This document shows, piece by piece, positions 25,468-35,300 of a DNA stretch of 64,000 bases. Position 1 is the first letter of the stretch. The number at the start of each line of letters is the position of its first letter. Made by a program: the position numbers and the translations under genes. Where the stretch lies: positions 186,001 to 250,000 of the forward strand of contig NZ_AP012977.1 of NCBI RefSeq assembly GCF_016592595.1. Direction: 5' to 3'. The stretch is from Abyssogena phaseoliformis symbiont OG214 (GTDB taxonomy: Bacteria > Pseudomonadota > Gammaproteobacteria > PS1 > Pseudothioglobaceae). Below the pieces are notes generated by a model. It saw only the letters and a program-made list of their open reading frames with translations, did not search any database and had not been told where the DNA came from.

Positions 25468-25520
25468 AAGCCAGTCGTTAAGTTTGTATTTTTTTACAAG
25501 CATAACGACTGGCTTTTTTT
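25468..25520 (+). terminator. Second strong terminator in the glnK leader
   Basis: GCCAGTCGTTA (25470-25480) pairs exactly with 25503-25513; inside, TTGTA and TACAA extend the stem around a T-rich loop, and seven T follow (25514-25520). It stands 11 bases before the glnK ribosome site (AAGGAG at 25531), so any transcript must read through it to reach glnK. Upstream, 25433-25446 forms a 4-bp hairpin with a 6-base loop, and GGT-ATTGAA-GCC (25461-25472) could form another hairpin overlapping the terminator arm. Confidence 0.8.
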
Positions 25521-25543
25521 GTTTTTAAAAAAGGAGAAGTTAA

Positions 25544-25891
<348 letters not shown>

Positions 25892-25900
25892 GGAGGCAAC

Positions 25901-27039
25901 ATGGAAAATACATTAATTGAAATGCAATTCGCCCTAGATACTTTTTAGTAATGGGCGCATTAGTTATGTGGATGGCTGCTGGTTTTTCGATGCTAGAAGC
26001 GGGGTTGGTTCGTAGTAAAAACACAGCTGAAATTTTGACCAAAAATATTGGGCTGTTTGCGATTGCTTGTATGATGTATATGGTGGTTGGTTATGACATT
26101 ATGTATGGGGCGGTATTCTGCTAGATGGTATTAACGGTACGGGCGATAAATATTCAAATGCAGCAGATTTTTACTTTCAAGTCGTCTTTGTTGCAACAGC
26201 AATGTCAATTGTTTCAGGTGCAGTGGCAGAAAGAATGAAGTTATTTGCTTTTTTTGCTTTTGCTGTTGTATTCACAGCAGTGATTTATCCAATGGAAGGC
26301 GCTTGGACTTGGAATGGCGATGTAGTTTTTGGTTTGTTTAAATTGGCTGATTTGGGTTTTGCTGATTTTGCAGGTTCAGGTATTGTGCATATGGCAGGTG
26401 CAGCAGCAGTTTTGGCTGGTGTATTAGTTTAGGTATTCGTAAGGGTAAATATGATGCTCAAGGTAATTCTAGAGCGATTCCTGGTGCTAATATGCCAATG
26501 GCAAGCAAGGAGAAGAGAGTGTTAATGCAGTAGTAATGGTATTTTTAAACACCAACGCAGCAGCCAGCAGGTGGCGTAATCTCAGCATTGTTATTGGGTA
26601 AATTACTTTTATGGGGTAAGGCAGATTTAACTATGGCACTTAATGGCGCATTGGCTGGATTGGCGGCCATTACCGCGGGTCCAGACACGTCGAGCACTTT
26701 AGGAGCGACATTAATTGGCGGTATTTTGGCGGTATTTTCGATTAATGCTCTAGATAAAGTATTCAAAATTGACGATCCAGTGGGTGCAATTTCTGTTCAT
26801 GGTGTGGTTGGCTTATGGGGTCTATTAGCAGTGCCATTAACCAATATTGGCGTGTCATTTAGTGGCCAGTTGGGGGGCAAAAGGAGCAGGAGCAATCTTT
26901 ATCTGGGTATTTGGCACTTCAATAGTGTTGTGGTTAATACTTAAAAGTGATGGGTATTCGAGTTTCTGAAGAAGAAGAATTCTCAGGTGTTGATATTTCA
27001 GAATGTGGCTTGGAGGCTTACCCTGAATTTACCAAATAA
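25901..27039 (+). pseudogene. amtB: Ammonium transporter AmtB, second copy, broken
   Basis: Starts at ATG 25901 after AAGGAGG. Pieces in three frames: MENTLIEMQFALDTF, a TAG, then MGALVMWMAAGFSMLEAGLV and RSKNTAEILTKNIGLFAIAC; ATAMSIVSGAVAERMKLFAF; FAGSGIVHMAGAAAVLAGVL with pore His; [40 protein letters not shown]; and a GlnK-gating end MGIRVSEEEEFSGVDISE ending at 27039. At least five breaks (25948, 26110, 26432, about 26540 and 26880-26942). The sequence is of a different Amt subtype from the first copy (MLEAGLVRSKN start), so it is not a simple recent duplicate. Confidence 0.92.
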
Positions 27040-27060
27040 AAGATAATAAGTAATACAAAA

Positions 27061-27100
27061 AAGTAAGCGTTTTTGGCGCTTACTTTAAATAAAATTTTTA
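27061..27100 (+). terminator. Hairpin after the broken amtB
   Basis: AAGTAAGCG (27061-27069) pairs with CGCTTACTT (27077-27085), followed by AAATAAAATTTTT. It closes the glnK-amtB unit and precedes the TorF-type gene. Confidence 0.65.
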
Positions 27101-27120
27101 AAATTAAAACAAGGAAAAAT

Positions 27121-27789
27121 ATGAAAAACAAGACAAAAAAGATATTATTAGCAATTGGTTTAACCTCAACAATGAGTTTTTCATCTTTAGCTGAAGAAGT
27201 ACAATCATCCATTAGTGGCAATATTACTATTGCTAATGACTACATTTGGAGAGGACTGGCACAACATGTTGATAGTGCAAGCAATCATGAGAAAGAAGTG
27301 ACTATCTCAGGTGGATTGGATTATGATTTTAACAATGGATTTGCACTTGGGGTATGGGGTTCAAATGTTAGTTTTAAAGACACTAATGGAAAAGATACCT
27401 CTATTGAAATGGATTTATATGGTTCATATGCCATGAATTATAAGCAGGTTGCTTATGAAGTTGGCTATATCAGTTATCAATATCCGAATGCAACCGCTGC
27501 TAGTTTTGAGGAAGTTTATGTGAGCGCATCTTACAAGGGCTTTGGATTGACTCAGTACAAGGGTATTGATGGCGCAAATGATAATTTAGAATTGTCTTAT
27601 AATTTAGAATTGTCAGGCATAGATACCACATTAGTATATGGCGATTATAAAGATAGTAACAAATACCATTCTATAACACTTGCCAAATCTATGGGCGAAC
27701 TTGATTATGTCATTGCTTGGAATAAATCCAAACCAACAGATGATGATAGCGAGAACCATGTTGTTTTTAGTATTGGCAAAAGTTTTTAA
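27121..27789 (+). CDS. TorF-family putative porin (Gcw_chp)
   Basis: A 222-residue secreted beta-barrel-like protein. Signal peptide to about residue 21 (KKILLAIGLTSTMSFSSLA, then EE). Then comes the family signature SGNITIANDYIWRGLAQHVD, alternating strands, and the C-terminal aromatic SIGKSF typical of outer-membrane proteins. The family (TIGR02001, Gcw_chp/TorF) is often found beside glnK-amtB in marine proteobacteria, with a suspected role in solute passage, but the function is not established. ATG 27121 is chosen because CAAGGAAA precedes it; the frame opens further up without a ribosome site. Confidence 0.8.
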   Translation: MKNKTKKILLAIGLTSTMSFSSLAEEVQSSISGNITIANDYIWRGLAQHVDSASNHEKEVTISGGLDYDFNNGFALGVWGSNVSFKDTNGKDTSIEMDLYGSYAMNYKQVAYEVGYISYQYPNATAASFEEVYVSASYKGFGLTQYKGIDGANDNLELSYNLELSGIDTTLVYGDYKDSNKYHSITLAKSMGELDYVIAWNKSKPTDDDSENHVVFSIGKSF

Positions 27790-27863
27790 TGTATTAAAGG
27801 ATTCTGTGTTACTAGTCAAGTTTGGTTTTATATAAAAAAATTGTTATAACTTTTATCAATAAA

Positions 27864-27895
27864 ACATAAGGCAGAATGCCTTATGTTTTTTTTTG
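27864..27895 (+). terminator. Intrinsic terminator after the TorF-type gene
   Basis: ACATAAGGCA (27864-27873), loop GAA, TGCCTTATGT (27877-27886), then eight or more T. A strong Rho-independent terminator before the CBS gene. Confidence 0.88.
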
Positions 27896-27952
27896 AATTT
27901 AGAAGAAATCAGGTAGAATGAAAGTTTTAATAAAAGATACTGAGGTATAAAC

Positions 27953-28393
27953 ATGCAAGTTCAAGATATTATGTCAACCAATGTAAAAACAGTCACTCCT
28001 GATCAGCTGGTCAAAGACGTTGCTATTATTATGGTGATGGATCACATTAGTGGCGCGCCAGTGGTGGATGATGATAACAATTTAGTCGGCATTATCTCTG
28101 AAAAAGATATTCTACAACATATGTTTCCAAAATTAGACGAGGTGATGAGCGATACGCATTTTGACTTTGAAAATATGGAGCGTAATTACAAAGATACCAT
28201 GAATGTTAAAGTGGGCGAATTGATGACTAAAGCTGTTGCTAGCATTGATTTAAGTATGCCATGCCTTAAAGCAGCATCCACTATGTGGCTTAGAAATTTT
28301 AGAAGAATTCCAGTGACTCACAACAATAAATTAGTTGGTATTGTGAGTATTGGTGATGTGCATAGAGCTATTTTTAAATCACGTATTAAGTGA
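27953..28393 (+). CDS. Two-CBS-domain protein
   Basis: 146 residues made of two CBS domains: MQVQDIMSTNVKTVTPDQLV to VGIISEKDIL (residues 1-60), and VKVGELMTKAVASIDLSMPC to KLVGIVSIGDVHRAIF (about 82-143). CBS pairs bind adenine nucleotides and report energy charge. It has no other domain. Its stop overlaps the GTG of the ANTAR regulator (GTGA), so the two are co-translated. In NasS-NasT systems a nitrate sensor occupies this position; here a nucleotide sensor may control the ANTAR protein instead. That link is inference. Confidence 0.88.
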   Translation: MQVQDIMSTNVKTVTPDQLVKDVAIIMVMDHISGAPVVDDDNNLVGIISEKDILQHMFPKLDEVMSDTHFDFENMERNYKDTMNVKVGELMTKAVASIDLSMPCLKAASTMWLRNFRRIPVTHNNKLVGIVSIGDVHRAIFKSRIK

Positions 28394-28974
28394 ATACCGC
28401 TTTAAAAATTATCTTAGTTGATAAAAATACAGGGCGTTCAGCCATGTTACGTAGAGCCTTGCAAGATAAGGGTCATGAAGTGATTTGTCGCATGAGTGAC
28501 AGCTCAAACTTACAAGATAGTAATGAAATGACGCATGCGGATGTGGTGATTGTTAATGCAGATATTCCTGATGAACAAGTATTTGCAAATTTGACAGACA
28601 TTAATAAAACCAAACCTAAACCTATTGTTATGTTTACTAAAGAATCAGGTCCTGGAATGGCAAGCTCTGCTATTAAATCTGGCGTTCATGCTTATATTGT
28701 TGATGGACTTGAAGAGAATAGAGTGCAACCCATTATTGATGTAGCGATTGCTAGATTTAGAGAGTTTCAAGCACTTAAAGACGAGCTGGATGCGATACGT
28801 AATCAGCTTTCAGAGCGTAAAGCAGTTGAAAAAGCCAAAGGCTTGTTAATACAACACAAGGGTGTTAATGAAGAAGAGGCCTACCAGTCGTTACGTAAAA
28901 TGGCTATGAATAAAAATAAGCGTATTGTTGATGTGGCTGAAAGTGTGATTAATGCTTTTGAATTGCTAGAGTAG
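28390..28974 (+). CDS. NasT-like ANTAR transcription antiterminator
   Basis: 194 residues with GTG start overlapping the CBS stop. The N-terminal receiver-like domain (KIILVDKNTGRSAMLRRALQ, VVIVNADIPDEQVF, KPIVMFTKESGPGM) is followed by a linker helix and the C-terminal ANTAR domain, seen as RKAVEKAKGLLIQHKGVNEE and EAYQSLRKMAMNKNKRIVDV. It matches NasT closely in AYIVDGLEENRVQPIIDVAI. NasT/NasR bind two-hairpin RNA leaders and prevent termination of nitrogen-assimilation genes. The leader at 25347-25432 is a likely target. Confidence 0.9.
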   Translation: MNTALKIILVDKNTGRSAMLRRALQDKGHEVICRMSDSSNLQDSNEMTHADVVIVNADIPDEQVFANLTDINKTKPKPIVMFTKESGPGMASSAIKSGVHAYIVDGLEENRVQPIIDVAIARFREFQALKDELDAIRNQLSERKAVEKAKGLLIQHKGVNEEEAYQSLRKMAMNKNKRIVDVAESVINAFELLE

Positions 28975-28985
28975 GGTTTTATTCT

Positions 28986-29846
28986 TTATCTAATTTTTTT
29001 CATTTCAGCATCAATTTTCTCCATCTCTGCCTCCATTTCATCATCACTCCAATCGTCATCATCTGAAGCCGCTTCTTTTTCTGAAGAATTTTTGCCAGGG
29101 TTTGGAGAGGGTCCATCAGGCGTTTCTTGCTTGTTTTGTTTGAATAATGGTGCAAAAATCAGACCTGCTTCAAATAACAACCACATTGGAATTGCAATTA
29201 AGGTTTGAGAGATGATATCAGGTGGTGTTAACAACATACCTAAAACAAAAGCACCAATAATGACATAAGGTCGGTTGCTCTTTAGTTTTTCGACCGTTGT
29301 TATGCCAAACATAATCAACAATATGGTGGCAATGGGTACTTCAAAAGCCACACCAAAGGCAAAAGAAACTTTGAGTACAAAGTCTAGATAATATTGAATA
29401 TCTGGGGTAAAGTCAACAATATTAGGACCAACACTAGACAGAAAACCAAATATAACAGGAAAAACCACATAAAAAGAAAACAACAGTCCTGTGTAAAATA
29501 AAATGGTCGATGAGACAACCAATGGCAAAATCATTTGCTTTTCGTGCTTGTAAAGTGCAGGTGCAATAAACGACCAGATTTGGTATAAAAGATAGGGCAT
29601 GGCCACGTAGACAGCAATAATGAGCGCCATTTTTAATGGTGTTAAAAATGGTGATATGACACCAATGGCAATAATGTTGGTATCTTCAGGTAGTACGTTG
29701 ATAATGGGTGCTGCAATAAAACCATAAACTTCATTAGCAAAAGGGAAGATGCCAATAAAAATAATCAAAATAGCAATAACCGAGTGCAATAAAACATTGC
29801 GAAGTTCAACCAAATGCTGAACAAAAGTCATTTCTTTATTGGTCAT
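28986..29846 (-). CDS. tatC: Sec-independent translocase TatC
   Basis: 286 residues with six membrane segments. The start MTFVQHLVELRNVLLHS holds the conserved HLxELRxRL-like motif, with PYLLYQIWSFIAPALYKHEK in the second loop (the twin-Arg-binding F/E region) and LTPPDIISQTLIAIPMWLLF. TatC recognises twin-arginine signals of folded proteins. The C-terminus carries an acidic extension of about 50 residues (SDDDDWSDDEMEAEMEKIDA) not needed by the family. Last gene of hisI-hisE-tatA-tatB-tatC; its ATG overlaps the tatB stop by one base. Confidence 0.95.
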   Translation of the reverse strand: MTNKEMTFVQHLVELRNVLLHSVIAILIIFIGIFPFANEVYGFIAAPIINVLPEDTNIIAIGVISPFLTPLKMALIIAVYVAMPYLLYQIWSFIAPALYKHEKQMILPLVVSSTILFYTGLLFSFYVVFPVIFGFLSSVGPNIVDFTPDIQYYLDFVLKVSFAFGVAFEVPIATILLIMFGITTVEKLKSNRPYVIIGAFVLGMLLTPPDIISQTLIAIPMWLLFEAGLIFAPLFKQNKQETPDGPSPNPGKNSSEKEAASDDDDWSDDEMEAEMEKIDAEMKKIR

Positions 29847-30148
29847 TATTTTTGATCAGGGTTGTTTTTAATATCATTAAAGGTGTTTCTAGTGTCACTC
29901 AAAGTATTTTTCGTGTCATCAAAAATCTCTAAAATATTAGATTTTTTATCCACAGTATTTAGATGCTCTTTGAGTTTGTCAATCTCAAGTTCATCACTAA
30001 TATCATCCTGAATATTGGCAATAAAACGCTTGGCTTTACCAACATAAGTGCCTGCTTTTCTAGCAATTGCGGGCATGCGTTCTGGCCCAACTATAATGAG
30101 TGCAATAATACCAATTAAGGTAAATTCCCAAAAGCCAACATCAAACAT
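29846..30148 (-). CDS. tatB: Sec-independent translocase TatB
   Basis: 100 residues: one N-terminal membrane helix with the TatB-type MFDVGFWEFTLIGIIALIIV and the GPERMP motif at the helix end, followed by an amphipathic helix (AGTYVGKAKRFIANIQDD) and a variable acidic tail. TatB works with TatC in signal recognition. Starts three bases after tatA ends. Confidence 0.93.
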   Translation of the reverse strand: MFDVGFWEFTLIGIIALIIVGPERMPAIARKAGTYVGKAKRFIANIQDDISDELEIDKLKEHLNTVDKKSNILEIFDDTKNTLSDTRNTFNDIKNNPDQK

Positions 30149-30151
30149 GGT

Positions 30152-30364
30152 TTATTTTTCTTGTTTTGTATCTTCTTTAATGATTTTGGCTTCAACAATA
30201 TCATCTTTTGTGTCAATTTGGTCGGCTGGCTCTTCTTTTATAGATTTTTTAAAACCTTTAATGGCATTGCCCAAATCACCACCAATGTTTTTTAAGCGTT
30301 TTCCGCCAAAAAGAAGTAGTACGATTACTAAAATGATAATCAGTTCAAACGGTCCTGGCAGCAT
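30152..30364 (-). CDS. tatA: Sec-independent translocase TatA
   Basis: 70 residues. One membrane helix ([15 protein letters not shown]), the [14 protein letters not shown] hinge with the Phe-Gly pair, an amphipathic helix ([14 protein letters not shown]), and an acidic tail. TatA oligomers form the translocation path. Operon neighbours are hisE upstream and tatB downstream. Confidence 0.93.
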   Translation of the reverse strand: MLPGPFELIIILVIVLLLFGGKRLKNIGGDLGNAIKGFKKSIKEEPADQIDTKDDIVEAKIIKEDTKQEK

Positions 30365-30382
30365 GGTTTTTTCTCCTATTGT

Positions 30383-30700
30383 TTAGTTGTTTCTATTGGC
30401 TTTTTCTTGTAAACCAGACAGACCAAATCGTCTGGATAATTCATTCGTTATTTGTTCTACTTTTATCTCTTTAGAACGAAGCAGTACAAGCGTGTGAAAC
30501 CAAAGGTCAGCCACTTCATAGATGATTTTATCATTGGCACCATCTTTAGCTGCCATAATCACCTCAGCAGACTCCTCAGCAATTTTTTTTAAAATTTCAT
30601 CCATGCCTTTATTGTATAAAGATGAGACATACGATTCATCTGCTTTAGCAGATTTTCTTTGTTCTAAAACCTGTTCTAATTTTGTTAGTATATCATCCAT
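30383..30700 (-). CDS. hisE: Phosphoribosyl-ATP pyrophosphatase
   Basis: 105 residues of the MazG-like HisE family. The metal-binding pattern is seen in [16 protein letters not shown] (ExxE) and [17 protein letters not shown] (ExxD). It removes pyrophosphate from phosphoribosyl-ATP, the second step of histidine synthesis. Overlaps hisI by eight bases; hisI and hisE are separate genes here rather than the fused hisIE of E. coli. Confidence 0.94.
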   Translation of the reverse strand: MDDILTKLEQVLEQRKSAKADESYVSSLYNKGMDEILKKIAEESAEVIMAAKDGANDKIIYEVADLWFHTLVLLRSKEIKVEQITNELSRRFGLSGLQEKANRNN

Positions 30701-31073
30701 AAATATCTTTCGGATATTTTAATATGTTAGCAATGGTTTTCCAGTTATTTTCATCTAACTTTTGGAAAAAACAAGATTTTCTACCTGTATGGCAAGCAAT
30801 CCCTCCAACTTGTTCAACCTTGAGTAGGATAACGTCATTGTCGCAATCTGTAAAGATTTCTTTAATGAGTTGTGTGTGTTCTGACTGCTCACCTTTAAAC
30901 CAAAGCTTTTGACGTGATCGGGAGTAATATACCACCTGTTGTCTTTCAACACTCAGCGCTAAAGATTCTTGATTCATCCAAGCAAACATCAAAATCTCCC
31001 CTGTTTGAAAGTCTTGAGCGATTGCTGGAATTAAACCTTTGTCATCAAATCTAACTTGTTCCAATGCATTCAT
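30693..31073 (-). CDS. hisI: Phosphoribosyl-AMP cyclohydrolase
   Basis: 126 residues. Zn/Mg ligands are in [20 protein letters not shown] and [23 protein letters not shown] and [14 protein letters not shown] are typical family segments. Third step of histidine synthesis. First gene of the hisI-hisE-tatABC operon, divergent from the nuclease gene at 31122 with a 48-base gap. Confidence 0.94.
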   Translation of the reverse strand: MNALEQVRFDDKGLIPAIAQDFQTGEILMFAWMNQESLALSVERQQVVYYSRSRQKLWFKGEQSEHTQLIKEIFTDCDNDVILLKVEQVGGIACHTGRKSCFFQKLDENNWKTIANILKYPKDIYG

Positions 31074-31121
31074 TGTAGTGTTACTACGCTATAAAATAGC
31101 TAATTTTACCGCTTTAATTCT

Positions 31122-31499
31122 ATGAAATTAGTTATTTTCTATTTGTTACTAATAGGCAGAGTCTTTGCTATTGATGACTTTGTACTAAATAGTGAAAAAA
31201 CCTTGTATATCGTTGATAGTGATAGTTTGAAAATGCGTATTAAAGGTATTGACACACCAGAAATTACACAAACTTGCAAGAAAATACAACACCAAACTAC
31301 TGACTGTGGTCAATTATCCAAAGGGTATTTGAAAAAACTGTTAAGAAAAACACCCGGAAGATTATTAATTACCCCTATCGAGATTGACCATTATCATCGT
31401 GTTTTAGTACGTGTTTATAAAGGAGATATTAATATTGGCAAGTTAATGGTTGAGTCGGGTATGGCGTATTCTTACAAAAACACCTATCAAGCCCTATGA
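31122..31499 (+). CDS. Secreted thermonuclease-like protein (SNase family)
   Basis: 125 residues with a signal peptide (KLVIFYLLLIGRVFA). The SNase core shows YIVDSDSLKMRIKGIDTPEI with the catalytic Arg and Glu, and HYHRVLVRVYKGDINIG holding the second Arg. The C-terminal helix is short: the frame ends NTYQAL, and a family-like WRKSNPY follows in another frame, so a frameshift may have trimmed the last dozen residues. Substrate could be extracellular DNA. Not closely similar to the prophage SNase at 6640. Confidence 0.72.
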   Translation: MKLVIFYLLLIGRVFAIDDFVLNSEKTLYIVDSDSLKMRIKGIDTPEITQTCKKIQHQTTDCGQLSKGYLKKLLRKTPGRLLITPIEIDHYHRVLVRVYKGDINIGKLMVESGMAYSYKNTYQAL

Positions 31500-31642
31500 G
31501 TGGCGCAAGTCTAATCCCTATTAGTTTCTTATTTGAAACCGTTATACCAGCAGGGTTTTATTTTTTTATTCCTATTTTTGGATTAGGAAATAAGTATGGC
31601 AAATTAATTGATTTTTGATATCAAAAGTAGTATTATAACAAT

Positions 31643-31786
31643 GTGAAAAAAGCTAATGAAGCAATTCCTGAGCCTTTATCAACTAAGCAGTATAGTGGTA
31701 AGTTTATGGTTAGAGTTTTGCCTGAAGTTCATAGGGGTTTATCAATACTGGCAAGTGAAAATCATATTAGTCTTAAGAATAATTAG
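31643..31786 (+). pseudogene. HicB-family antitoxin, C-terminal remnant
   Basis: 48 codons ending at 31786 read ANEAIPEPLSTKQYSGKFMV, then RVLPEVHRGLSILASENH, the ribbon-helix-helix C-terminus of HicB-type antitoxins (IPEPLxxKxYSGKFxVRxPPExHRxLA). The N-terminal HicB domain is absent: the frame is closed by TAG at 31628. No HicA toxin is visible. It lies between the nuclease and a repeat element, and a hypothetical 40-residue ORF (31496-31618) in front is too short to credit. Confidence 0.65.
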
Positions 31787-31837
31787 GGTCAGAGTGTAAT
31801 TTACTCATCAATTTTTTTTATTATGACCCTAATTATT
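31778..31837. repeat. REP/MITE-like inverted repeat, 14-bp arms
   Basis: AATAATTAGGGTCA (31778-31791) and its exact complement (31824-31837) flank 32 bases containing AGTGTAATTTACTC and a T-run. The core GGGTCAGAGT resembles the ends of REP-type elements moved by RAYT transposases. It overlaps the stop of the HicB remnant. Insertion of such an element may have helped truncate it. Confidence 0.55.
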
Positions 31838-31880
31838 AAAGATATGTCAGGGGCATATGCCATAGCTAATATCGTTCCAT

Positions 31881-32228
31881 CTAAAATATTACTAACATCA
31901 AACAAAAAAAATCAATTTCTGTCACTACAGATAGTCCACTTACAATACTTAGTATAGTAAGTGTAATAGTTAAAAATAAAAAAACCAATCTTGAAAAATA
32001 TATAAAATAATACATTCCTATTAATGTTAAAGACCAAGCTATTAAAATGAACCAATTAGTCACTAATGGCAACTCAATTATTGCTCCAATAACCCATCCA
32101 AGAAAGTACATCTAAATCTTTTTGAGGAAGCCACATATCATCAAAAAAAGGTATCAATAAAGCGATTAAATACAAAATAATTAACACTCTAAAAAATTAG
32201 GATTGTATTTTTTTGTTATATCGGCCAT
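31881..32228 (-). pseudogene. Small multi-pass membrane protein, broken
   Basis: ATG 32228 opens MADITKKYNPNFLE; shifts lead to LIILYLIALLIPFFDDMWLP, then to GAIIELPLVTNWFILIAWSL and VFLFLTITLTILSIVSGL, ending at 31881. Together it would be about 115 residues with four hydrophobic segments. Family not recognised. Two frameshifts (near 32185 and 32110) make it a pseudogene. The stretch 32229-32349 holds no gene I can support. Confidence 0.45.
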
Positions 32229-32349
32229 AATGATTTTTTTAGTTATTAGAAGTTAAAGGACTACAAGAGTTCTTATTATCCTTGTACGGCGGTAAATTTG
32301 AAGGGAGTTTTAGGCATAAAGTAGGTATCAAATCACATTTTTCTTGATC

Positions 32350-35300
32350 TCATAAATCTGCAAGAGCAGCTATAGGTTCTTTTATTTGGCTATGGCTGAC
32401 TTTAGGTGCGCCGAATTCTGTGTCGAAGTATTGCCCTGGGAGGCGGATGTTGTTGGTGATTTGCTCTGTTGTTATATTTGCTGTGCCAAAAGGGTGTAGT
32501 TGGCTTGCCAAACGATGGTTTGGTCTTTATCGGTTAATGCTTGTGGTGTGCCTAGGTGGTTGTTATGATAGTAATATACTTGGATACTAGTATGTAACAT
32601 TATCTGATGTCCAAACACCCTGTGTAAAAGTCCATGAGGTTTTATCGCCTTTTTTTAGGTTGTGTGTCTGAATGCCGTCATTAAGTTTAACACCCCAAGA
32701 AGACTTCACTTCAAATGTTAGCTTTTTGCCTTCATCAACACCACTAGGCAAAACAATATTTTTTGTCCAAGCGCCATTTCTAGTTTTGAGATGAACATGT
32801 TGATGTTCATTTATGTAGTCTTTGAGTTTTTCAGGATTGTTGTTAAGTGACTTCAAGGTTGCGTTGTCACGAATTGTAATACCAGCAAATGCAATGCTAA
32901 ATAAACTAGCAAATAAAAGAAAGCTAAAAGACAGTAATGTTTTTTGTTAATATGCACATGATTTATTATTTAAATATCCATGTTTATTTGTTTGTCTTAG
33001 TAATGACTAATCTAGCAAGAATTGTGTCTCGTAAGTAAACATAATGTGTATAGCTTGCATTCTGAGTATTAAACTCCCAAGGCAATAAGCCATCAAGGTT
33101 GTAGTGATAATAATAAGTTTGATTGCCTAGGGTTTTCTTAATACGCTCGCCAGTAGCATTGTAAGTGTAGCTTGCCACTACACCATCTTGAGTGCTAACA
33201 GTGCTTAGTCTGTTATTATCAGCATAATCAAAGCTAAACTCGCTTATTGTTAATGACATTACCAAGGGCGTCATATTGATAAGTGCTGAGCGTTGGTGCG
33301 GTACTATTGGTTATTGATACTGTATCAATGTGATTATTCGTGCTTTGATAGTTGAGTGTTTGTTCTTTGCTGTTGTCAGTGAGAATAGATTTGGTTAGGC
33401 GATTATGGTTGGCATCATAGCCATAACTGATATCACCATAGTCGCCATTTGCACTAATCAGTCTATCCAGTGTGTCACAATTAAAGCTTTCAAGTGTTAG
33501 GCTTGTAGCACTGATGCTCTCAACATTGGCATTTAAATCATAGCTGTAGCTTTTATCAAATATGTTTTGGGTGGTTGGTGTGTTGAGTTTATAGCCTAAA
33601 TCAAAGGTGTTGGTTTGCACAAGTCCATTACTTAAAGTATAGGACTTTACTGGACAAAATGGTTAGTGGGTAATATTTATGGCTAATATTTCTCTAGAGT
33701 TATTTGTATTGGTTAAACCAACTTCAATCACTTCCCCAATGTTGTTGTAAACATAATCAACAATCACGCCACTTTGGTAGGTGGTATGAGTGATATCATT
33801 ATTGGCGTTATACTGATAATGGGTGATAAAGTTATAACCGTCAATTGTATGAGTGGTGTTTGTAATATTGCCATACTTGTCATAACGATAATTTGTTGTA
33901 CCACTACTATCTACGCTACGGTTAAGCCTGCCAATTGCATTGACCCCATCAGTATTATCATCATAGTTAAAGTTGGTATTCAGCGTTGTATTGAGGTGAC
34001 TAATACTGGTTAAGTGGTTAAGTGGTTAAGTGCATCATAGCTGTAGGTGATGGTAATGCTTCTAGCATCAGTTTGAGTGAGTTGATTGGCCTGCCCATTG
34101 TCATAGGTATAAGTCGTTGTACCCGTATCTGGGCTAATTTGCGTGTTGAGGTTGCCCAAGTCATCATAGGTGTAAGTAGCGGTATTATCGTTGAAGTCAG
34201 TTACTTGTGCTAAATTATCGTGAGTGTTACGCATTAGGACATCATGGGTAAAACTTTGACTGTTGCTTTTGCCATTCGTTGCTTGGGTTAGCTGGCCAAT
34301 GGCATTATGAGTAAGATTGGTGATGATGCCACCACTATTAATTCGGCTAACCTTGTCACGCATATCATAGTTGTGTTGTAGTTGCCTTGTTAGCGTATTG
34401 CTTGGGTTGTAGGTGTTTTGTGTGATTTGATTGCGTTTGGCATCATAACTATAACTGATAGTTTGTGTAGTTGCGCCATCAGTAGCATTGATATTTACTA
34501 AGCGGGCATTACCATCATAACCATAGGTAGTGACAAGTCCATTTGCGTTTGTTTGCTCAGTTGTTTACGTTGGTTGGTTGTTGGTATTGTGGCTAATCAA
34601 CACTTCTTTATTAGCAGAGCTGTAAATGGAAGGCGTGGTAATTTTGGTGTAAAGATTTTTGGTGGCGGTATTTAAGTATTCATAAGCCGTGATGCGTGCG
34701 TTATCAGTGCCAAAGTCCCCAGTCTTTTGCAGCTTTTATTGTCAATTTAGTTGATTTTGCTAATAGGTTTTTTGCTGTTGTGTTGCTCAATAAAGGTAAT
34801 AACTTCTTGTATGCCTTTAGCATCAGTGAGGGTGGTTTTGGTTTCACTGTTATAATTGAATGTGATTTTTTCTTGGGCAGTAGGGTTGGTGGTGGTAGCG
34901 TGCTGCGTAGTAATGGCAAGCCCATTACTACTATAAGCATAAGTCGCAAAGCGTACACCATTGCTACTGGTAATGCCTGTTAAATGATGTGGGAAGTTGG
35001 TATTTTCATAGTGATAAGTTTTTATTGGGCTGTTAGGGTAAGCAACACTCAGAAAATTATTATTTGCATCGTAAGCATAAATATAAACTCGGCTATTAGG
35101 CGTGATCAGTGTAGTAAGTTGGTTGTTGTCATTATAACTAAACTCAAGTGTATGTCCATAATGTCCAGTGACATTCTCCATTAAGTTACCACTATTATAA
35201 GCATAGGTTGTGGCTTTGCCAGTTTTTTGGCGGTAATTTGTAATAATTGTCCAGTTAGCCCGTAACCCTTAGTTGTGCCATCTACATCGGTAAACAAGTA

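Noticed and set aside
28390-28974. Missing phospho-acceptor Asp in the ANTAR receiver domain
   Set aside because: NasT-type pseudo-receivers vary at this place and an Asp is present one residue away; no claim can be made from sequence alone.
31496-31618. 40-residue hydrophobic ORF overlapping the nuclease stop
   Set aside because: The ATGA overlap is attractive, but the same bases in another frame encode a nuclease-like C-terminus (WRKSNPY), so it is probably a shadow of a frameshifted tail.
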